64,000 bases of DNA from Gammaproteobacteria bacterium (GTDB lineage Bacteria > Pseudomonadota > Gammaproteobacteria > Steroidobacterales > Foliamicaceae). A program made the translations under genes and the position numbers. The notes below the pieces were generated by a model, which saw nothing but the letters and a program-made list of their open reading frames with translations, did not search any database and was not told where the DNA came from. This document shows, one piece after another, positions 14,416 to 23,432 of this stretch; within the stretch, counting starts at the first letter, position 1, and each line of letters starts with the position of its first letter. The DNA lies in assembly GCA_026707445.1 (NCBI GenBank), contig JAPOWV010000023.1, positions 82,641 to 146,640 of the forward strand, in the 5' to 3' direction.

Positions 14416-16614
14416 ATGCAACATCGATACCTCTTGTGGTGCCTTATGGGCGTCCTGGCGTCAGCCGAGTTTGCCGCAGCGCAAGACGTGGCGCTCGAAG
14501 AAATCGTCGTTACGTCGCAGAAGCGGGAAGAGTCGTTGCAATCGGTACCTATTCCCGTGTCGGCCCTAGGTGTAGAGACACTGGAAGACCGGCAGATCGT
14601 CGAAGCTCAGGACCTCGAGCGCTACGTTCCAAGCCTGAAGATGACGTACAACATAACGCAGCCCACAAATCTTTCGGCCTCCCTGCGCGGTTCCCTGGTC
14701 CAGGATGCATCGCTGGCCGTGGCGGAATCTCCTTTCGGCGTATACGTGGACGACGTTTATATCGGCCGGTTGAACGGCAACAACGTCCGTCTTGCGGACG
14801 TCGAACGGATCGAGGTTCTGCGCGGACCTCAGGGCACTCTCTACGGCCGCAACACTTTGGCCGGAGCCATTCGCTTCATCAGCCGCGACCCGGGAGAACA
14901 ATCCTGGCTGAAGGCATCCGCCGGCTTCGGGAATTACGATCAATATGAAGCTTCGGCCAGCGCCGGCGGTCCTCTCGGGGACGAGTTCGCCGGTTCTGTC
15001 GCTCTCCAGTTCAACGGACATAGCGGATACGGAACCAACCTGGCCACGAATTCCAACACCGGTGAGGACAAGAACTGGGCAGGACGGGTCAAATTGCGCT
15101 ACATGGGCGGTGAGAACTTTGACGCCACGATTAACGTGTCCTATGCCGACAGCAGCAATGACGCTGTCAGGATGGTCAGCGCCACCACACCCGATGTGCC
15201 GCGGAATCGACAGCATACGTCCGAGGACCTCGTCCCCACCTTTGGCGGCCTCTATGATGTTGCCACTCCAGACCAGGACTACAGCGGCGGCGGACGGACG
15301 GACATCCCCAACCAACCCCGGGGTGAAACGAAACAGCTCGTCACTTCTCTCACAATGTCCTATGACTTTGACCGCACGACATTGAAGTCCATCACGGGGT
15401 ACGCCGAGACCGATGATTTCTGGGCCAACGATTTTTCGGGCCGTGGCGCAATTCTCGCTTCAATCGGTACCGACTCCGACCAATTCAGCCAGGAATTGCA
15501 GCTGCAGGGCAGCGCTGTCGACGACAGGCTGAACTACACGGTTGGCGCATTCTATTTTGAGGAAAACTCCACTCAGGACATTGGCTGGTTTTTCGCGTCC
15601 GTTGGCGGCCCCGTTTCCAGGAGCCATATCGATGTCGGCACGGAATCCTATGCGGTCTTTGGCCAGGCCGACTACGCCATTAACGACAAGCTCACCTTTA
15701 CCGGCGGTATCCGCTGGATCAGCGAAGACAAGGAGTGGGATTTCGACTTTCAGCTCCTGTTTATCCCGCTGCCGGGAGAGTTCATCGAGGAAGCCCTGGA
15801 ATACGATGCGTGGACGCCCAAGTTTGGCCTTGACTACGAGTTTGAAACCTCGGGGGCCGTCGATAGCCTGATGCTCTACACGTCGGCCGCCAAGGGATTC
15901 AAGTCAGGCGGATTCAATGGCATCAATATCTTCAACACTAGTGTCGCCAAATCGAGTTACGGGCCGGAGACCAACTGGACCTACGAAATCGGCGTCAAGA
16001 CGGAAATGTTCAATAATCGCTTCCGTTTGAATGCCAATTACTTCGTCAACCGGGGCACCGATATAACGCTGAACGCCAATGTTATCGTCGATGGCAATCC
16101 GACCTTTCCCGTCCAGAACGCCGGAAATGTCACCATCAAGGGGCTTGAACTTGAGAGCACGGCAATTCTGTTCGAAGGCTTTACCGCTTTCGTAACGGGA
16201 ACGTTTCTGGATGGCAGGTTCCGTGAAATTGATCCGACCACCGCTCCGGCAAACTCGATGACGGCCTTTGGCGTGGAAGCGGAACCCCCTCAGACTGCCG
16301 ACTTCGCGATTGCCGTCGGTTTTGACTATATCCGCGATATCGACCTGGCCGGCAGGGCGGCGGCGATCAAGGCGGGAGTGGACTATTACCACACCGACGA
16401 GTACGTCCTCGTTGCCACGCAAGAGTTCCTGGTAAACCCCTATAACCGCATCAATGCCTATGTCGGCCTGGCGTTCGATGACCGATGGGAAGCGCGCCTT
16501 GCCATGCAGAACCTCGAGGACGACCGGAGCTTCATCACCGGTTCACGAGGCCTCGGCGGCTCTATCGCCCTGCCCCCGCGCACATACAAGTTGACGCTGA
16601 GCTACAGCATGTAG
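14416..16614 (+). CDS. TonB-dependent outer membrane receptor (no STN domain)
   Basis: 732 residues. Signal peptide to about residue 22 (FAAA-QD), TonB box EEIVVTSQKREE, plug domain with VERIEVLRGPQGTLYGRNTLAGAIRF, then the barrel, ending in YKLTLSYSM. This is the large TonB receptor class abundant in marine and soil gammaproteobacteria and sphingomonads, used for siderophores, sugars, vitamins or hydrophobic compounds. No signalling domain, and no obvious substrate gene next to it. Confidence 0.92.
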   Translation: MQHRYLLWCLMGVLASAEFAAAQDVALEEIVVTSQKREESLQSVPIPVSALGVETLEDRQIVEAQDLERYVPSLKMTYNITQPTNLSASLRGSLVQDASLAVAESPFGVYVDDVYIGRLNGNNVRLADVERIEVLRGPQGTLYGRNTLAGAIRFISRDPGEQSWLKASAGFGNYDQYEASASAGGPLGDEFAGSVALQFNGHSGYGTNLATNSNTGEDKNWAGRVKLRYMGGENFDATINVSYADSSNDAVRMVSATTPDVPRNRQHTSEDLVPTFGGLYDVATPDQDYSGGGRTDIPNQPRGETKQLVTSLTMSYDFDRTTLKSITGYAETDDFWANDFSGRGAILASIGTDSDQFSQELQLQGSAVDDRLNYTVGAFYFEENSTQDIGWFFASVGGPVSRSHIDVGTESYAVFGQADYAINDKLTFTGGIRWISEDKEWDFDFQLLFIPLPGEFIEEALEYDAWTPKFGLDYEFETSGAVDSLMLYTSAAKGFKSGGFNGINIFNTSVAKSSYGPETNWTYEIGVKTEMFNNRFRLNANYFVNRGTDITLNANVIVDGNPTFPVQNAGNVTIKGLELESTAILFEGFTAFVTGTFLDGRFREIDPTTAPANSMTAFGVEAEPPQTADFAIAVGFDYIRDIDLAGRAAAIKAGVDYYHTDEYVLVATQEFLVNPYNRINAYVGLAFDDRWEARLAMQNLEDDRSFITGSRGLGGSIALPPRTYKLTLSYSM

Positions 16615-16665
16615 GTTACGGGCGCCGGTGCCCGGCGACTCTACCCCGTTGACTGAAACCGGCGC

Positions 16666-16977
16666 TCAGCCGTCGTCTTCGGTCTCCGGCGCTATGATTG
16701 CCTGAGTCCCTGCATCCGTGGGCAGCGCGAGGTGGCCCTCTATTCTCGCGACCCTTTCGCGCAGACTCACGAGGTCACCGCTGATGTTCTCGAGACGGAT
16801 GTTGACCTCCGCGAAGCGTCCGTTGATTTCCGCAAAGCCGCTGCGAAGCTCGGCCCTGACATCGGCCATATCGCTGCGCTGCTGCGCTTGTCCCTGAAAA
16901 ACCGCGCCCAGCAGAAGAGCGACCGCAGCGATCGCTGCAGACACCTTCCCAGCGCTGATCCATGCGCTCTTGCTCAC
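16666..16977 (-). CDS. Small membrane-anchored coiled-coil protein of unknown function
   Basis: 103 residues. One hydrophobic segment (VSAAIAAVALLLGAVF, about 12-27) is followed by a heptad-rich helix (RAELRSGFAEINGRFAEVNIRLENISGDLVSLRERVARIEGHL). It probably sits in the inner membrane with the coil outside, or is exported. The repeated I/L-x6 pattern supports a real protein. Function unknown. Confidence 0.6.
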   Translation of the reverse strand: MSKSAWISAGKVSAAIAAVALLLGAVFQGQAQQRSDMADVRAELRSGFAEINGRFAEVNIRLENISGDLVSLRERVARIEGHLALPTDAGTQAIIAPETEDDG

Positions 16978-17020
16978 TGCACTACCCTGGGGGGAACGGT
17001 CATCATGACTGCAAACTTCG

Positions 17021-17293
17021 TTAGTTCTGAAAAAGGTCGGAGTGTGTTCCGGTTCGGCGGAGAATCAGAAGGTCTTCGGTGATCTCGTAAATCAGTATCC
17101 AGTCTCCAGCCAGATGAATATCCCAGGCTTCGTTGAAGTTGCCTGATAACTTGTGGGGGCGGGCCTTGGGTGGCAGGGGCTGGCCTCTGGCCAGGAAATC
17201 AACGACGGTTTCAAGCCGTTGGACGTCCCAGCCTCGTTTCTTGATTCTTTTGTAGTCTTGGCGAAATCTCTTCGTGTAGGCAATTTCTCTCAT
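17021..17293 (-). CDS. YafQ/RelE-family mRNA interferase toxin
   Basis: 90 residues, the usual size. The pattern TKRFRQDYKRIKKRG...LPPKARPHKLSGNFNEAWDIHLAGDWILIYEI...LRRTGTHSDLF matches YafQ-type toxins, with the C-terminal His-Ser-Asp-Leu-Phe region typical of the active site. The start overlaps the antitoxin stop by 4 bp. Such toxins cut mRNA at the ribosome when the antitoxin is lost. Confidence 0.9.
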   Translation of the reverse strand: MREIAYTKRFRQDYKRIKKRGWDVQRLETVVDFLARGQPLPPKARPHKLSGNFNEAWDIHLAGDWILIYEITEDLLILRRTGTHSDLFQN

Positions 17294-17571
17294 CGGTCCT
17301 CTTGATCGGCGTCGCTGGCCGCTTCAAGATGAGAGAAGACCGCGCGCGCGGATGGGAGTCGTTTAAGCCGCTCCGCAGGTTCCTCCAGTGCGTCTATAGT
17401 TTCAGCATTCGGGATTCGCGCGTCAAAGGGCAAGCCCTTGCGCATTACGAGTTGCCGCAAGGACATGCGAATAAATTCGGTGGGTTTCAGCCCGAGTTGG
17501 GAAAGCACCTTTTCGGATTGCGCCTTCAGTTCGGGTTCAAGCCGAACCTGCATTTGTACGGTTCTAGCCAT
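17290..17571 (-). CDS. DinJ/RelB-family antitoxin
   Basis: 93 residues. The N-terminal ribbon-helix-helix (VQMQVRLEPELKAQSEKVLSQLGLKPTEFIRMSLRQLV) binds the operator DNA; the acidic C-terminal tail neutralises the toxin. The gene lies upstream of and overlaps the toxin gene. A good promoter with an inverted repeat lies just upstream, fitting autoregulation. Confidence 0.9.
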   Translation of the reverse strand: MARTVQMQVRLEPELKAQSEKVLSQLGLKPTEFIRMSLRQLVMRKGLPFDARIPNAETIDALEEPAERLKRLPSARAVFSHLEAASDADQEDR

Positions 17572-17599
17572 GTGGAATCAAACAGATTTGCTTGGTCCA

Positions 17600-17654
17600 A
17601 TCATAGATTGCGAATGGTACCAATTGCAATACTGTCTGACACGAATTGTACCAA
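17600..17654 (-). promoter_or_regulatory. Promoter and likely operator of the toxin-antitoxin pair
   Basis: On the minus strand, TTGCAA (17624-17629) and TATGAT (17600-17605) are 18 bp apart. An imperfect inverted repeat, TGGTACCAATT (17615-17625) and AATTGTACCA (17644-17653), covers the spacer and -35, as expected for repression by the antitoxin. Confidence 0.6.
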
Positions 17655-17681
17655 CGCAAACCACAGTTTGCCCCGTTAACG

Positions 17682-17993
17682 TGCCCGGGGCCGGACTCGA
17701 ACCGGCACGGGGTCTCCCCCGGGGGATTTTCTTACCCGCTACGGCTTTCGCCGCGGGACGCGCAGCGCGCTCCCTTTGGGGTCTGGACTTTCCCTCTGCC
17801 ATATCGCCATTGAGCGACGTAGGCCGGAGCCGTCAAGTCTCTACACTTTCCCCTTGAAACCGGGGCTTAGCTCGGGATTGCCACCACCTTGCGTGCTGAG
17901 GTTTCCCCGAATTTGACTCCTGGTGCATCGGTCGGTTTCCCGACCGGCGCTCAATCTCAAGTCCCCTGCGTATACCTGTTTCGCCACCCGGGC
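17682..17993 (-). tRNA. tRNA-Leu(UAA), split by a group I intron
   Basis: The 5' exon is 17959-17993 (35 nt) and the 3' exon 17682-17730 (49 nt). Joined, they form an 84-nt class II tRNA: acceptor stem GCCCGGG/CCCGGGC, D arm with AAACAGGTA, anticodon stem GGGGA/TCCCC with loop CTTAAAA (anticodon TAA), long variable arm GGGGGAGACCCC, and T arm GCCGGTTCGAGTCCGGC. CCA is not encoded. The break falls between U34 and A35 of the anticodon. In E. coli the same tRNA (leuZ) follows glyW and cysT behind pgsA; here it is 14 kb away from them. Confidence 0.93.
17731..17958 (-). ncRNA. Group I intron (IC3-like) in the anticodon loop of tRNA-Leu(UAA)
   Basis: 228 nt, no reading frame of its own. The conserved core is visible on the minus strand: P-like GTCAAATTCGGGGAAACC (17900-17920), Q-like AATCCCGAGCTAAGC (17865-17879), R-like GTGTAGAGACTTGACGGC (17829-17846) and S-like AAAGTCCAGACC (17780-17791), closely like the Azoarcus tRNA-Ile intron as I remember it. 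CUU at the end of the 5' exon pairs with GAG seven nt inside the intron, giving the U-G pair at the splice site. The intron ends in G. A GAAA-capped hairpin at 17930-17945 looks like P2. It should self-splice with guanosine. Confidence 0.92.
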
Positions 17994-18047
17994 ACAGGCG
18001 GCGAAGTTTAGCAAACCCGGGATTTTGAGGGCGAGACGCCCTCACCC

Positions 18048-19406
18048 TCAGGGGAGAACGTCGCGCAACAACCCCCAGAGCACGATCAGGATCAGGAAGG
18101 GTGCGAGCCACAGGAGAACGCGCCAGATCCGAAGCAACGCTCCGCTCAAGGCCGTTTCCCCGCGCGCGGAGCTGAGCGACCAGAAATAGCCCAGGAATAC
18201 GGCCAGCAGCAGGGCGTTGACCGGGAGCAGAAGATTTGCCACAAGGAAGTCGACGAGCTGGAACAGGCCCATCTCGCTGAGTACGCCGCCGAGCGGCTTC
18301 ACGTCGGCCCATACGTTGAAGGAGAGCACGAAAACGAGGCCGACCGCCCAGGTCAGTAAGCCCATGAGCAGCGTTGCCAGCGGACGCGAGAGGAAAGTGT
18401 CGCGGGACAGCCACGCCACGGCCGGCTCGATCATGCCGAATCCCGTCGTGATGGCGGCCAGGCTCAGCATCACGAAGAACAGGGTCCCCAGCAATACGCC
18501 GCCGGGCATGCCCGCGAACGCGACCGGCAGGGTCTCGAAGATCAGCCCCGGTCCGCTGTTGGCTTCCAGTCCCACGGCGAAAACGATGGGGAAGATCGCC
18601 ATTCCCGCGAGCAGCGCCACCAGCGAGTCGGCCCCGGCGATGATCGCGCCGGCCCGCGGCAGCGACACGCGCTGCGGAACGTAGGCCCCGTAGGTGATGA
18701 GCATGCCCACGCCGATGGCCAGCGAAAACAGCGCCTGTCCGAGCGCCATCAGCACGCCGTCCAGCGTAAGCGCGGAGAAGTCGGCGCTGAACAGGAACGC
18801 CATGCCCCTGCCGAAGTCGCCCGCGACCGTGGCCCAGCCCACCAGTACCAGCAGCAGGGCGAACAGGCCCGGCATCATCAGCTTGCTGGCGCGCTCCAGG
18901 CCCTTGCGCACCCCGCCGGCGATGATCGCCACGACGATGGCTATGAACAGCCCGTGCCAGAACATGAGACGCCAGGGGTCGCTCAACAGCTCTCCGAACA
19001 GCGCCCGGGACCCTTCGGCGCTGATGCCCCGGAACGTGCCCTGCGCCGCCAGCAGCGTGTAGTTCAGCGACCAGCCGGCGACGATGCTGTAGTAGGTGAT
19101 GCCCACCAGGGGAACGAGGATCGATAGCCAGCCGATCAGCACCCAGGCTCCGCTTCGACCTTCGCGCAAGGCCACTTCGCGCATGGTGTGGACAGCATTT
19201 CGCCCGCCGCGCCGCCCCAGCGCCAGTTCGCCGACGACCAGCGGCAGGCCAAGCAGCAGCACCCAGCCGACATACACCAGTACGAATGCGCTGCCGCCGT
19301 TGCTGCCGGCGATATAGGGAAATCGCCACAGGTTGCCGAGACCGACCGCAGCCCCCACCGCGGCCAGGATAAAGCCCCGCGTCGACGACCAGGTTTCCGT
19401 CTTCAT
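18048..19406 (-). CDS. Sodium-dependent transporter, neurotransmitter:sodium symporter (NSS) family
   Basis: 452 residues from the ATG at 19406. The N-terminal AAVGAAVGLGNLWRFPY is the NSS signature, including the unwound TM1 that binds sodium and substrate. About 11-12 hydrophobic segments follow. Bacterial members (LeuT, MhsT, TnaT) import amino acids with sodium; the substrate here is unknown. The gene lies between the tRNA-Leu gene and a TonB receptor on the same strand, with no clear operon partner. A GAGGGCG-AGA-CGCCCTC hairpin at 18027-18043 lies just beyond its stop. Confidence 0.93.
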   Translation of the reverse strand: MKTETWSSTRGFILAAVGAAVGLGNLWRFPYIAGSNGGSAFVLVYVGWVLLLGLPLVVGELALGRRGGRNAVHTMREVALREGRSGAWVLIGWLSILVPLVGITYYSIVAGWSLNYTLLAAQGTFRGISAEGSRALFGELLSDPWRLMFWHGLFIAIVVAIIAGGVRKGLERASKLMMPGLFALLLVLVGWATVAGDFGRGMAFLFSADFSALTLDGVLMALGQALFSLAIGVGMLITYGAYVPQRVSLPRAGAIIAGADSLVALLAGMAIFPIVFAVGLEANSGPGLIFETLPVAFAGMPGGVLLGTLFFVMLSLAAITTGFGMIEPAVAWLSRDTFLSRPLATLLMGLLTWAVGLVFVLSFNVWADVKPLGGVLSEMGLFQLVDFLVANLLLPVNALLLAVFLGYFWSLSSARGETALSGALLRIWRVLLWLAPFLILIVLWGLLRDVLP

Positions 19407-19482
19407 GGACAAGGAAATCCACTCCCCCGCAAACCGGGGGAGTGGTACGAGGTTCCCCTCCTCTTAAGGGCGCTAAACCCGC

Positions 19483-21912
19483 TTAGCTGCCGAAGGCCTG
19501 CGTTACCGCCAGGCCGATCGTGCGAGGACGGCTGGTGATCTTGCTGGTGGGCTGGCCGCCGCCGGTCCCGATAGCGATGTCCGGCTGCTCGTCGGCAATG
19601 TTCTCGAGGAACAATTGCAGGTCCAGCCCGCGCTCCTCGTTACTGAAACCCAGCCGCGCGTTGAAGAGCTGGAAGGAGTCCTTGAAACGATTGTTTCCGG
19701 CGGCGGGCCGCAATTGCGTCCACGAGCTGCCCTTGTGACTGCCTTCCACGCGCACGAAGGCGTCCCAGCCGGTTATGGGCGGCTGGAAGTTGTACTGCGC
19801 CATGAAACTCGCGGTCATTTCCGGGATCTCGGGAATCTTGTCTCCGGCCTTGCCCGGGGCCACCACGGACTCGGAAACCTGGTCCTCGGTCAGCTCGCGC
19901 TTTCCGAGGAAGGTCAGCGCTGCCGTGAGATCCAGGTTTCCGAAGCGCCCGATCACCTCCGTCTCGACCCCGTTTACCTCGGCCTCGCCGGCGTTACCGA
20001 TGAAACCGAATGCGCGGGTCGGGTCCTGCCCGGCCACCTGCAGGTTCTCCCAGGTCATGAAGAACGCCGAATTGTTCCATTGCACGGCGCCGCCCATCCA
20101 CTGTGATTTCACGCCGATCTCGTAACTGGTCACCTTGTCGGCCTCGAACAGCGGCGGCACGCCAGCCTCCGCCGATGCCGGATTGTTGATGATGCCGGGG
20201 TTATTGGTGCCGCCCAGGCGGTAACCTTCGGAACGGGTCCCGTAAACCGTCAGCTCCTCGTTGGGCTGCCAGCGCAGCACCACCCGGGTGGTGATCTCGT
20301 CGTCATCGATCTCGAGCTCATCCGTGCGCCCATCCGGCGGATTCGGCGCGAAGGCGGCGAAATTGAAGACCGTGTCGCCGATCTCGAACTGCTCCACCTT
20401 GAACCAGCGTATGCCCACGCCCAGCTCCCACTGGTCGTTGAACTGATAGCTGGCGTCGGCGAACACCGCGCTTTCGGTTATGTCCTTGTCGGCGAAGCGC
20501 GCGAACACGCAGGGGTGGCAGCCGGGAATGCCGGCGCCCGGCTCGCTGGTCGGCGGGATGGTGTAGGGAGTGCCGGGATCGTAGGTAAGACCCATGGTAT
20601 TGATGACCGGAACGAAGCTCTGGAAAACAGTGTTCCGTTCGCGCGAGAAAACGCCGCCGACCCATTGCAACGCGCCCTCGCCGGCCGACGTCAGGCGCAC
20701 CTCGAAGGCATCCTGCTCCAGGCTCTGCCGCTGGTCGGTGAGCGCATAGATCAGGTCTGCCCGCTCGGTAAAGAAGTTGAATGCCTCGGAGCTGTTGTTC
20801 TGGTAAAGGAAGGTAATGATCCAGGTTGAATCGAACTTGTACTCGAAGTCCCGCTCGTACCGCGAGGCGGTGGCCGTCAGCGTCGCGAAACCCAGGTCCA
20901 GGTCGCCGGTAACGCTGAAAATGTTCTGCTCGTCCGGCTTGAAGGTCTGGGCGTAATCGCCGACCAGGAACTCGCCCGTGTGGAAATGCGTGAACGCCGA
21001 CACATTGTCCTTGTCGCCGTTGTCGCTTACGCCCCGCTCGTCGTACGTGTCATACGGGTGATAGCGGTTATCGCCCGCCAGGTAACGGTCCTGCCACCAG
21101 TACTGAGCGTTGATCTCAAGAACATCGCTGGGCCGCCACAGGAAGTTGGCCCGGAGCCCGCGCGTATCGACGTAGTTGAAGTCCTGAAGATTCAGACAAG
21201 CCAGTTCCACACCCGGGTCCCGCGGGTCCTCCGCGGGGTTGACCGGACGGCAGCGATTGTTCTCCAGCCAGCCGGCGTCCTCCACGTTGTAGGCCACCAA
21301 GCGCATTCCGATCGTTTCGGACAGCGGCAGATTGACCACGCCGTGACCGCTCCAGTTGTAGTCGTTGGAGTGTGACGTCTGTCCCAACTGCCCGCCCAGG
21401 GTCGCGCTGAATCCTTCCAGGTCCGGCTTGGCGGTGATGAAACGCATGGTGCCGCTCTGCGAATTGGCACCGAAGGTCGTTCCCTGCGGCCCGCGAAGCG
21501 CCTCGATCCGCTCCATGTCGAACAGTTTCAGGTCGGTGGTTTGCGAGCCGCTGTTGGAACTGGCGCTCTGAATGCCGGGCAGCGGCACTTCGTCGTAATA
21601 CACGGCCACCTGCTGCTGGCCGGCGGACTGGATACCGCGCATGACGTAGCGGCGCTGTCCGGGGCCCGTGTCAAGGAAAGTCAGGCCCGGCACCTGGTAG
21701 GCAAAGTCCTCGAAATCAAGGACCTGCATGGCCTGGAGGGTTTCCGCTGTGAATGCGGTGACAGTCACCGGCACGTCCTGAAGGCGCTCCGCGCCGAATT
21801 TCCGGGCGGTAACCACGATCTCCTCGATCGCTCCTTCGGAATCCTGCGCGTAACCGGGGACGCCAATCAGCATTAAAGCCGCGGCTCCCATAAAAGTAAT
21901 ACGAAGCCTCAT
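19483..21912 (-). CDS. TonB-dependent outer membrane receptor
   Basis: 809 residues from the ATG at 21912, with GGAGG 8-9 nt before it; the frame is open further upstream but without conserved sequence. Signal peptide ends at GYAQ-DS; TonB box EEIVVTARKF; plug with MERIEALRGPQGTTFGANSQSGTMRF; barrel ending in TIGLAVTQAFGS. The receptor diverges from two amidohydrolase genes, which hints at uptake of a compound that they then hydrolyse. Ligand unknown. Confidence 0.92.
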   Translation of the reverse strand: MRLRITFMGAAALMLIGVPGYAQDSEGAIEEIVVTARKFGAERLQDVPVTVTAFTAETLQAMQVLDFEDFAYQVPGLTFLDTGPGQRRYVMRGIQSAGQQQVAVYYDEVPLPGIQSASSNSGSQTTDLKLFDMERIEALRGPQGTTFGANSQSGTMRFITAKPDLEGFSATLGGQLGQTSHSNDYNWSGHGVVNLPLSETIGMRLVAYNVEDAGWLENNRCRPVNPAEDPRDPGVELACLNLQDFNYVDTRGLRANFLWRPSDVLEINAQYWWQDRYLAGDNRYHPYDTYDERGVSDNGDKDNVSAFTHFHTGEFLVGDYAQTFKPDEQNIFSVTGDLDLGFATLTATASRYERDFEYKFDSTWIITFLYQNNSSEAFNFFTERADLIYALTDQRQSLEQDAFEVRLTSAGEGALQWVGGVFSRERNTVFQSFVPVINTMGLTYDPGTPYTIPPTSEPGAGIPGCHPCVFARFADKDITESAVFADASYQFNDQWELGVGIRWFKVEQFEIGDTVFNFAAFAPNPPDGRTDELEIDDDEITTRVVLRWQPNEELTVYGTRSEGYRLGGTNNPGIINNPASAEAGVPPLFEADKVTSYEIGVKSQWMGGAVQWNNSAFFMTWENLQVAGQDPTRAFGFIGNAGEAEVNGVETEVIGRFGNLDLTAALTFLGKRELTEDQVSESVVAPGKAGDKIPEIPEMTASFMAQYNFQPPITGWDAFVRVEGSHKGSSWTQLRPAAGNNRFKDSFQLFNARLGFSNEERGLDLQLFLENIADEQPDIAIGTGGGQPTSKITSRPRTIGLAVTQAFGS

Positions 21913-22068
21913 GGCGAAGTCCTCCAAAAGCAGTCTTTCGATTCTAGCACGCGGCCAAAAATGTCGAAATTCCAGAAAAACATAAGATTTGCGAAAGCTT
22001 TCCCGGCTTTTTCCGTGGGTTGCGGCAAGCCTGCTAAACTGCCGGAACAAGTCTTGAGGAGGGCCACC

Positions 22069-23430
22069 ATGACCAGCATCCCACGCCTCCTTTTTGCTGC
22101 GTTCTTTCTGTCGCTTGCAATGCCCGTATCCGCGGCGGACTACAACCGCGCCCCTGACTACCGGCCGTTTTCCGGCTACACGCTGATCCACGCGGGAACG
22201 CTGCTGGCGGTGCCCGGCGAAGAGGCGGCCGCCCGACAGACCGTCGTCGTGCGCAACGGCCGGGTTGTCGCCATCGAGGACGGCTGGATCGAACAGGTTT
22301 CCGGCGGCGACGGGGCTCCGCTGAGAGTGCTCGATCTGCGCGAGAACTTCGTGATGCCCGGCTTCATCGATCTGCACGTGCATCTGCTCTCGCAGTCGGG
22401 CGGCGACCGCAAGGGCCAGTTTGTCGAGCGCTCCGACTCGTATTTCGCGCTGCAGGGGTCGCAGTTCGCGCGGTGGACGCTGGAAGCCGGCTTCACCACC
22501 GTGCGCGACCTCGGCGCCCGCGGCCACGCCATCTTCGCATTGCGGGACGGCGTGCGCGACGGGCTGGTTCCCGGCCCGCGCATCCTGGCGGCCGGCCAGG
22601 CCATCACACCCAGCGGCGGTCACGGCGATATCCACGGATTTCGCATCGAAATACTGCGTGCCTTGCCGGCGCTGGGAACCTGCGATGGCCCCGACGACTG
22701 CCGCAGGGCCGTGCGCCAGATGGTCAAGCGGGGCGCCGACGTGATCAAGGTCACGGCCACCGGCGGCGTCCTGAGCGAAACTGCGACAGGCACCGGCCAG
22801 CAGTTCACGCAGGAAGAGCTGAACGCCATCGCCGAAACGACACATGCGCTGGGCCGCAAGGTCACCGCGCATGCTCACGCCAAGGAAGGCATAGAAGCGG
22901 CCCTGCGCGCGGGCTTCGACTCAATCGAACACGCGATGTGGGCCGATGAAGGCACGATGGAAATGTTTCTGGAAACGGATGCCTGGATGGTGCCCACCGT
23001 CTATCCCATCACTGCGGTAGGCGACACCCCCGAAAAGATGAAAGCCGGCCCCTTCGGCAACCTGCCCCCGCCGGTCATGGAAAAGCTCCTGCAGCTCGGG
23101 CGTCAGCCCAAGGACATGGTGGCCCTGGCCCACAGCATGGGCGTGAAGATCGCGCTGGGCACCGATTCGGCCGTCTCTCCGCATGGCGAGAACGCCAACG
23201 AATTCATCGAATACGTCAACGCCGGCATGACGCCCATGGAAGCCCTGATGTCGGGCACGATCCACGCCGCGGAAGCGACCGGCATCTCCGATCTGACAGG
23301 CTCCCTTGAGCCCGGCAAGGCCGCCGACCTGGTCGCGCTGGCGGCCAATCCGTTGGACGATATCAGTGCGGTGCTGGACGTGCGTCTCGTTATGCGCGAC
23401 GGCATCGTATTCAAACACCTGGAGAACTAG
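22069..23430 (+). CDS. Exported amidohydrolase (imidazolonepropionase/prolidase-like subgroup)
   Basis: 453 residues. The ATG at 22069 follows GAGGAGGG; a signal peptide runs to VSAA-DY. Metal-site motifs of the amidohydrolase superfamily appear in order: HVH in GFIDLHVHL, the bridging Lys in VIKVTATGG, His in TAHAHAKEG, His in DSIEHAMW, and Asp in ALGTDSAVS. Members of this secreted group cleave small amides or Xaa-Pro-type dipeptides. It is 2 bp from a second amidohydrolase, so the two form one transcript. Divergent to a TonB receptor. Confidence 0.9.
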   Translation: MTSIPRLLFAAFFLSLAMPVSAADYNRAPDYRPFSGYTLIHAGTLLAVPGEEAAARQTVVVRNGRVVAIEDGWIEQVSGGDGAPLRVLDLRENFVMPGFIDLHVHLLSQSGGDRKGQFVERSDSYFALQGSQFARWTLEAGFTTVRDLGARGHAIFALRDGVRDGLVPGPRILAAGQAITPSGGHGDIHGFRIEILRALPALGTCDGPDDCRRAVRQMVKRGADVIKVTATGGVLSETATGTGQQFTQEELNAIAETTHALGRKVTAHAHAKEGIEAALRAGFDSIEHAMWADEGTMEMFLETDAWMVPTVYPITAVGDTPEKMKAGPFGNLPPPVMEKLLQLGRQPKDMVALAHSMGVKIALGTDSAVSPHGENANEFIEYVNAGMTPMEALMSGTIHAAEATGISDLTGSLEPGKAADLVALAANPLDDISAVLDVRLVMRDGIVFKHLEN

Positions 23431-23432
23431 AC

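Noticed and set aside
17578-17857. Small reading frames over the tRNA-Leu region
   Set aside because: They have no ribosome site or conserved sequence and are fully explained by the tRNA exons and group I intron.
18027-18043. Intrinsic terminator of the NSS transporter gene
   Set aside because: The hairpin is good, but the minus strand is followed by A residues rather than U, so I treat it as a relative of the REP-like palindromes only.
19483-22878. 1131-residue TonB receptor with long N-terminal extension
   Set aside because: The extension overlaps the divergent amidohydrolase gene and the receptor has a clear signal peptide and GGAGG before the ATG at 21912.
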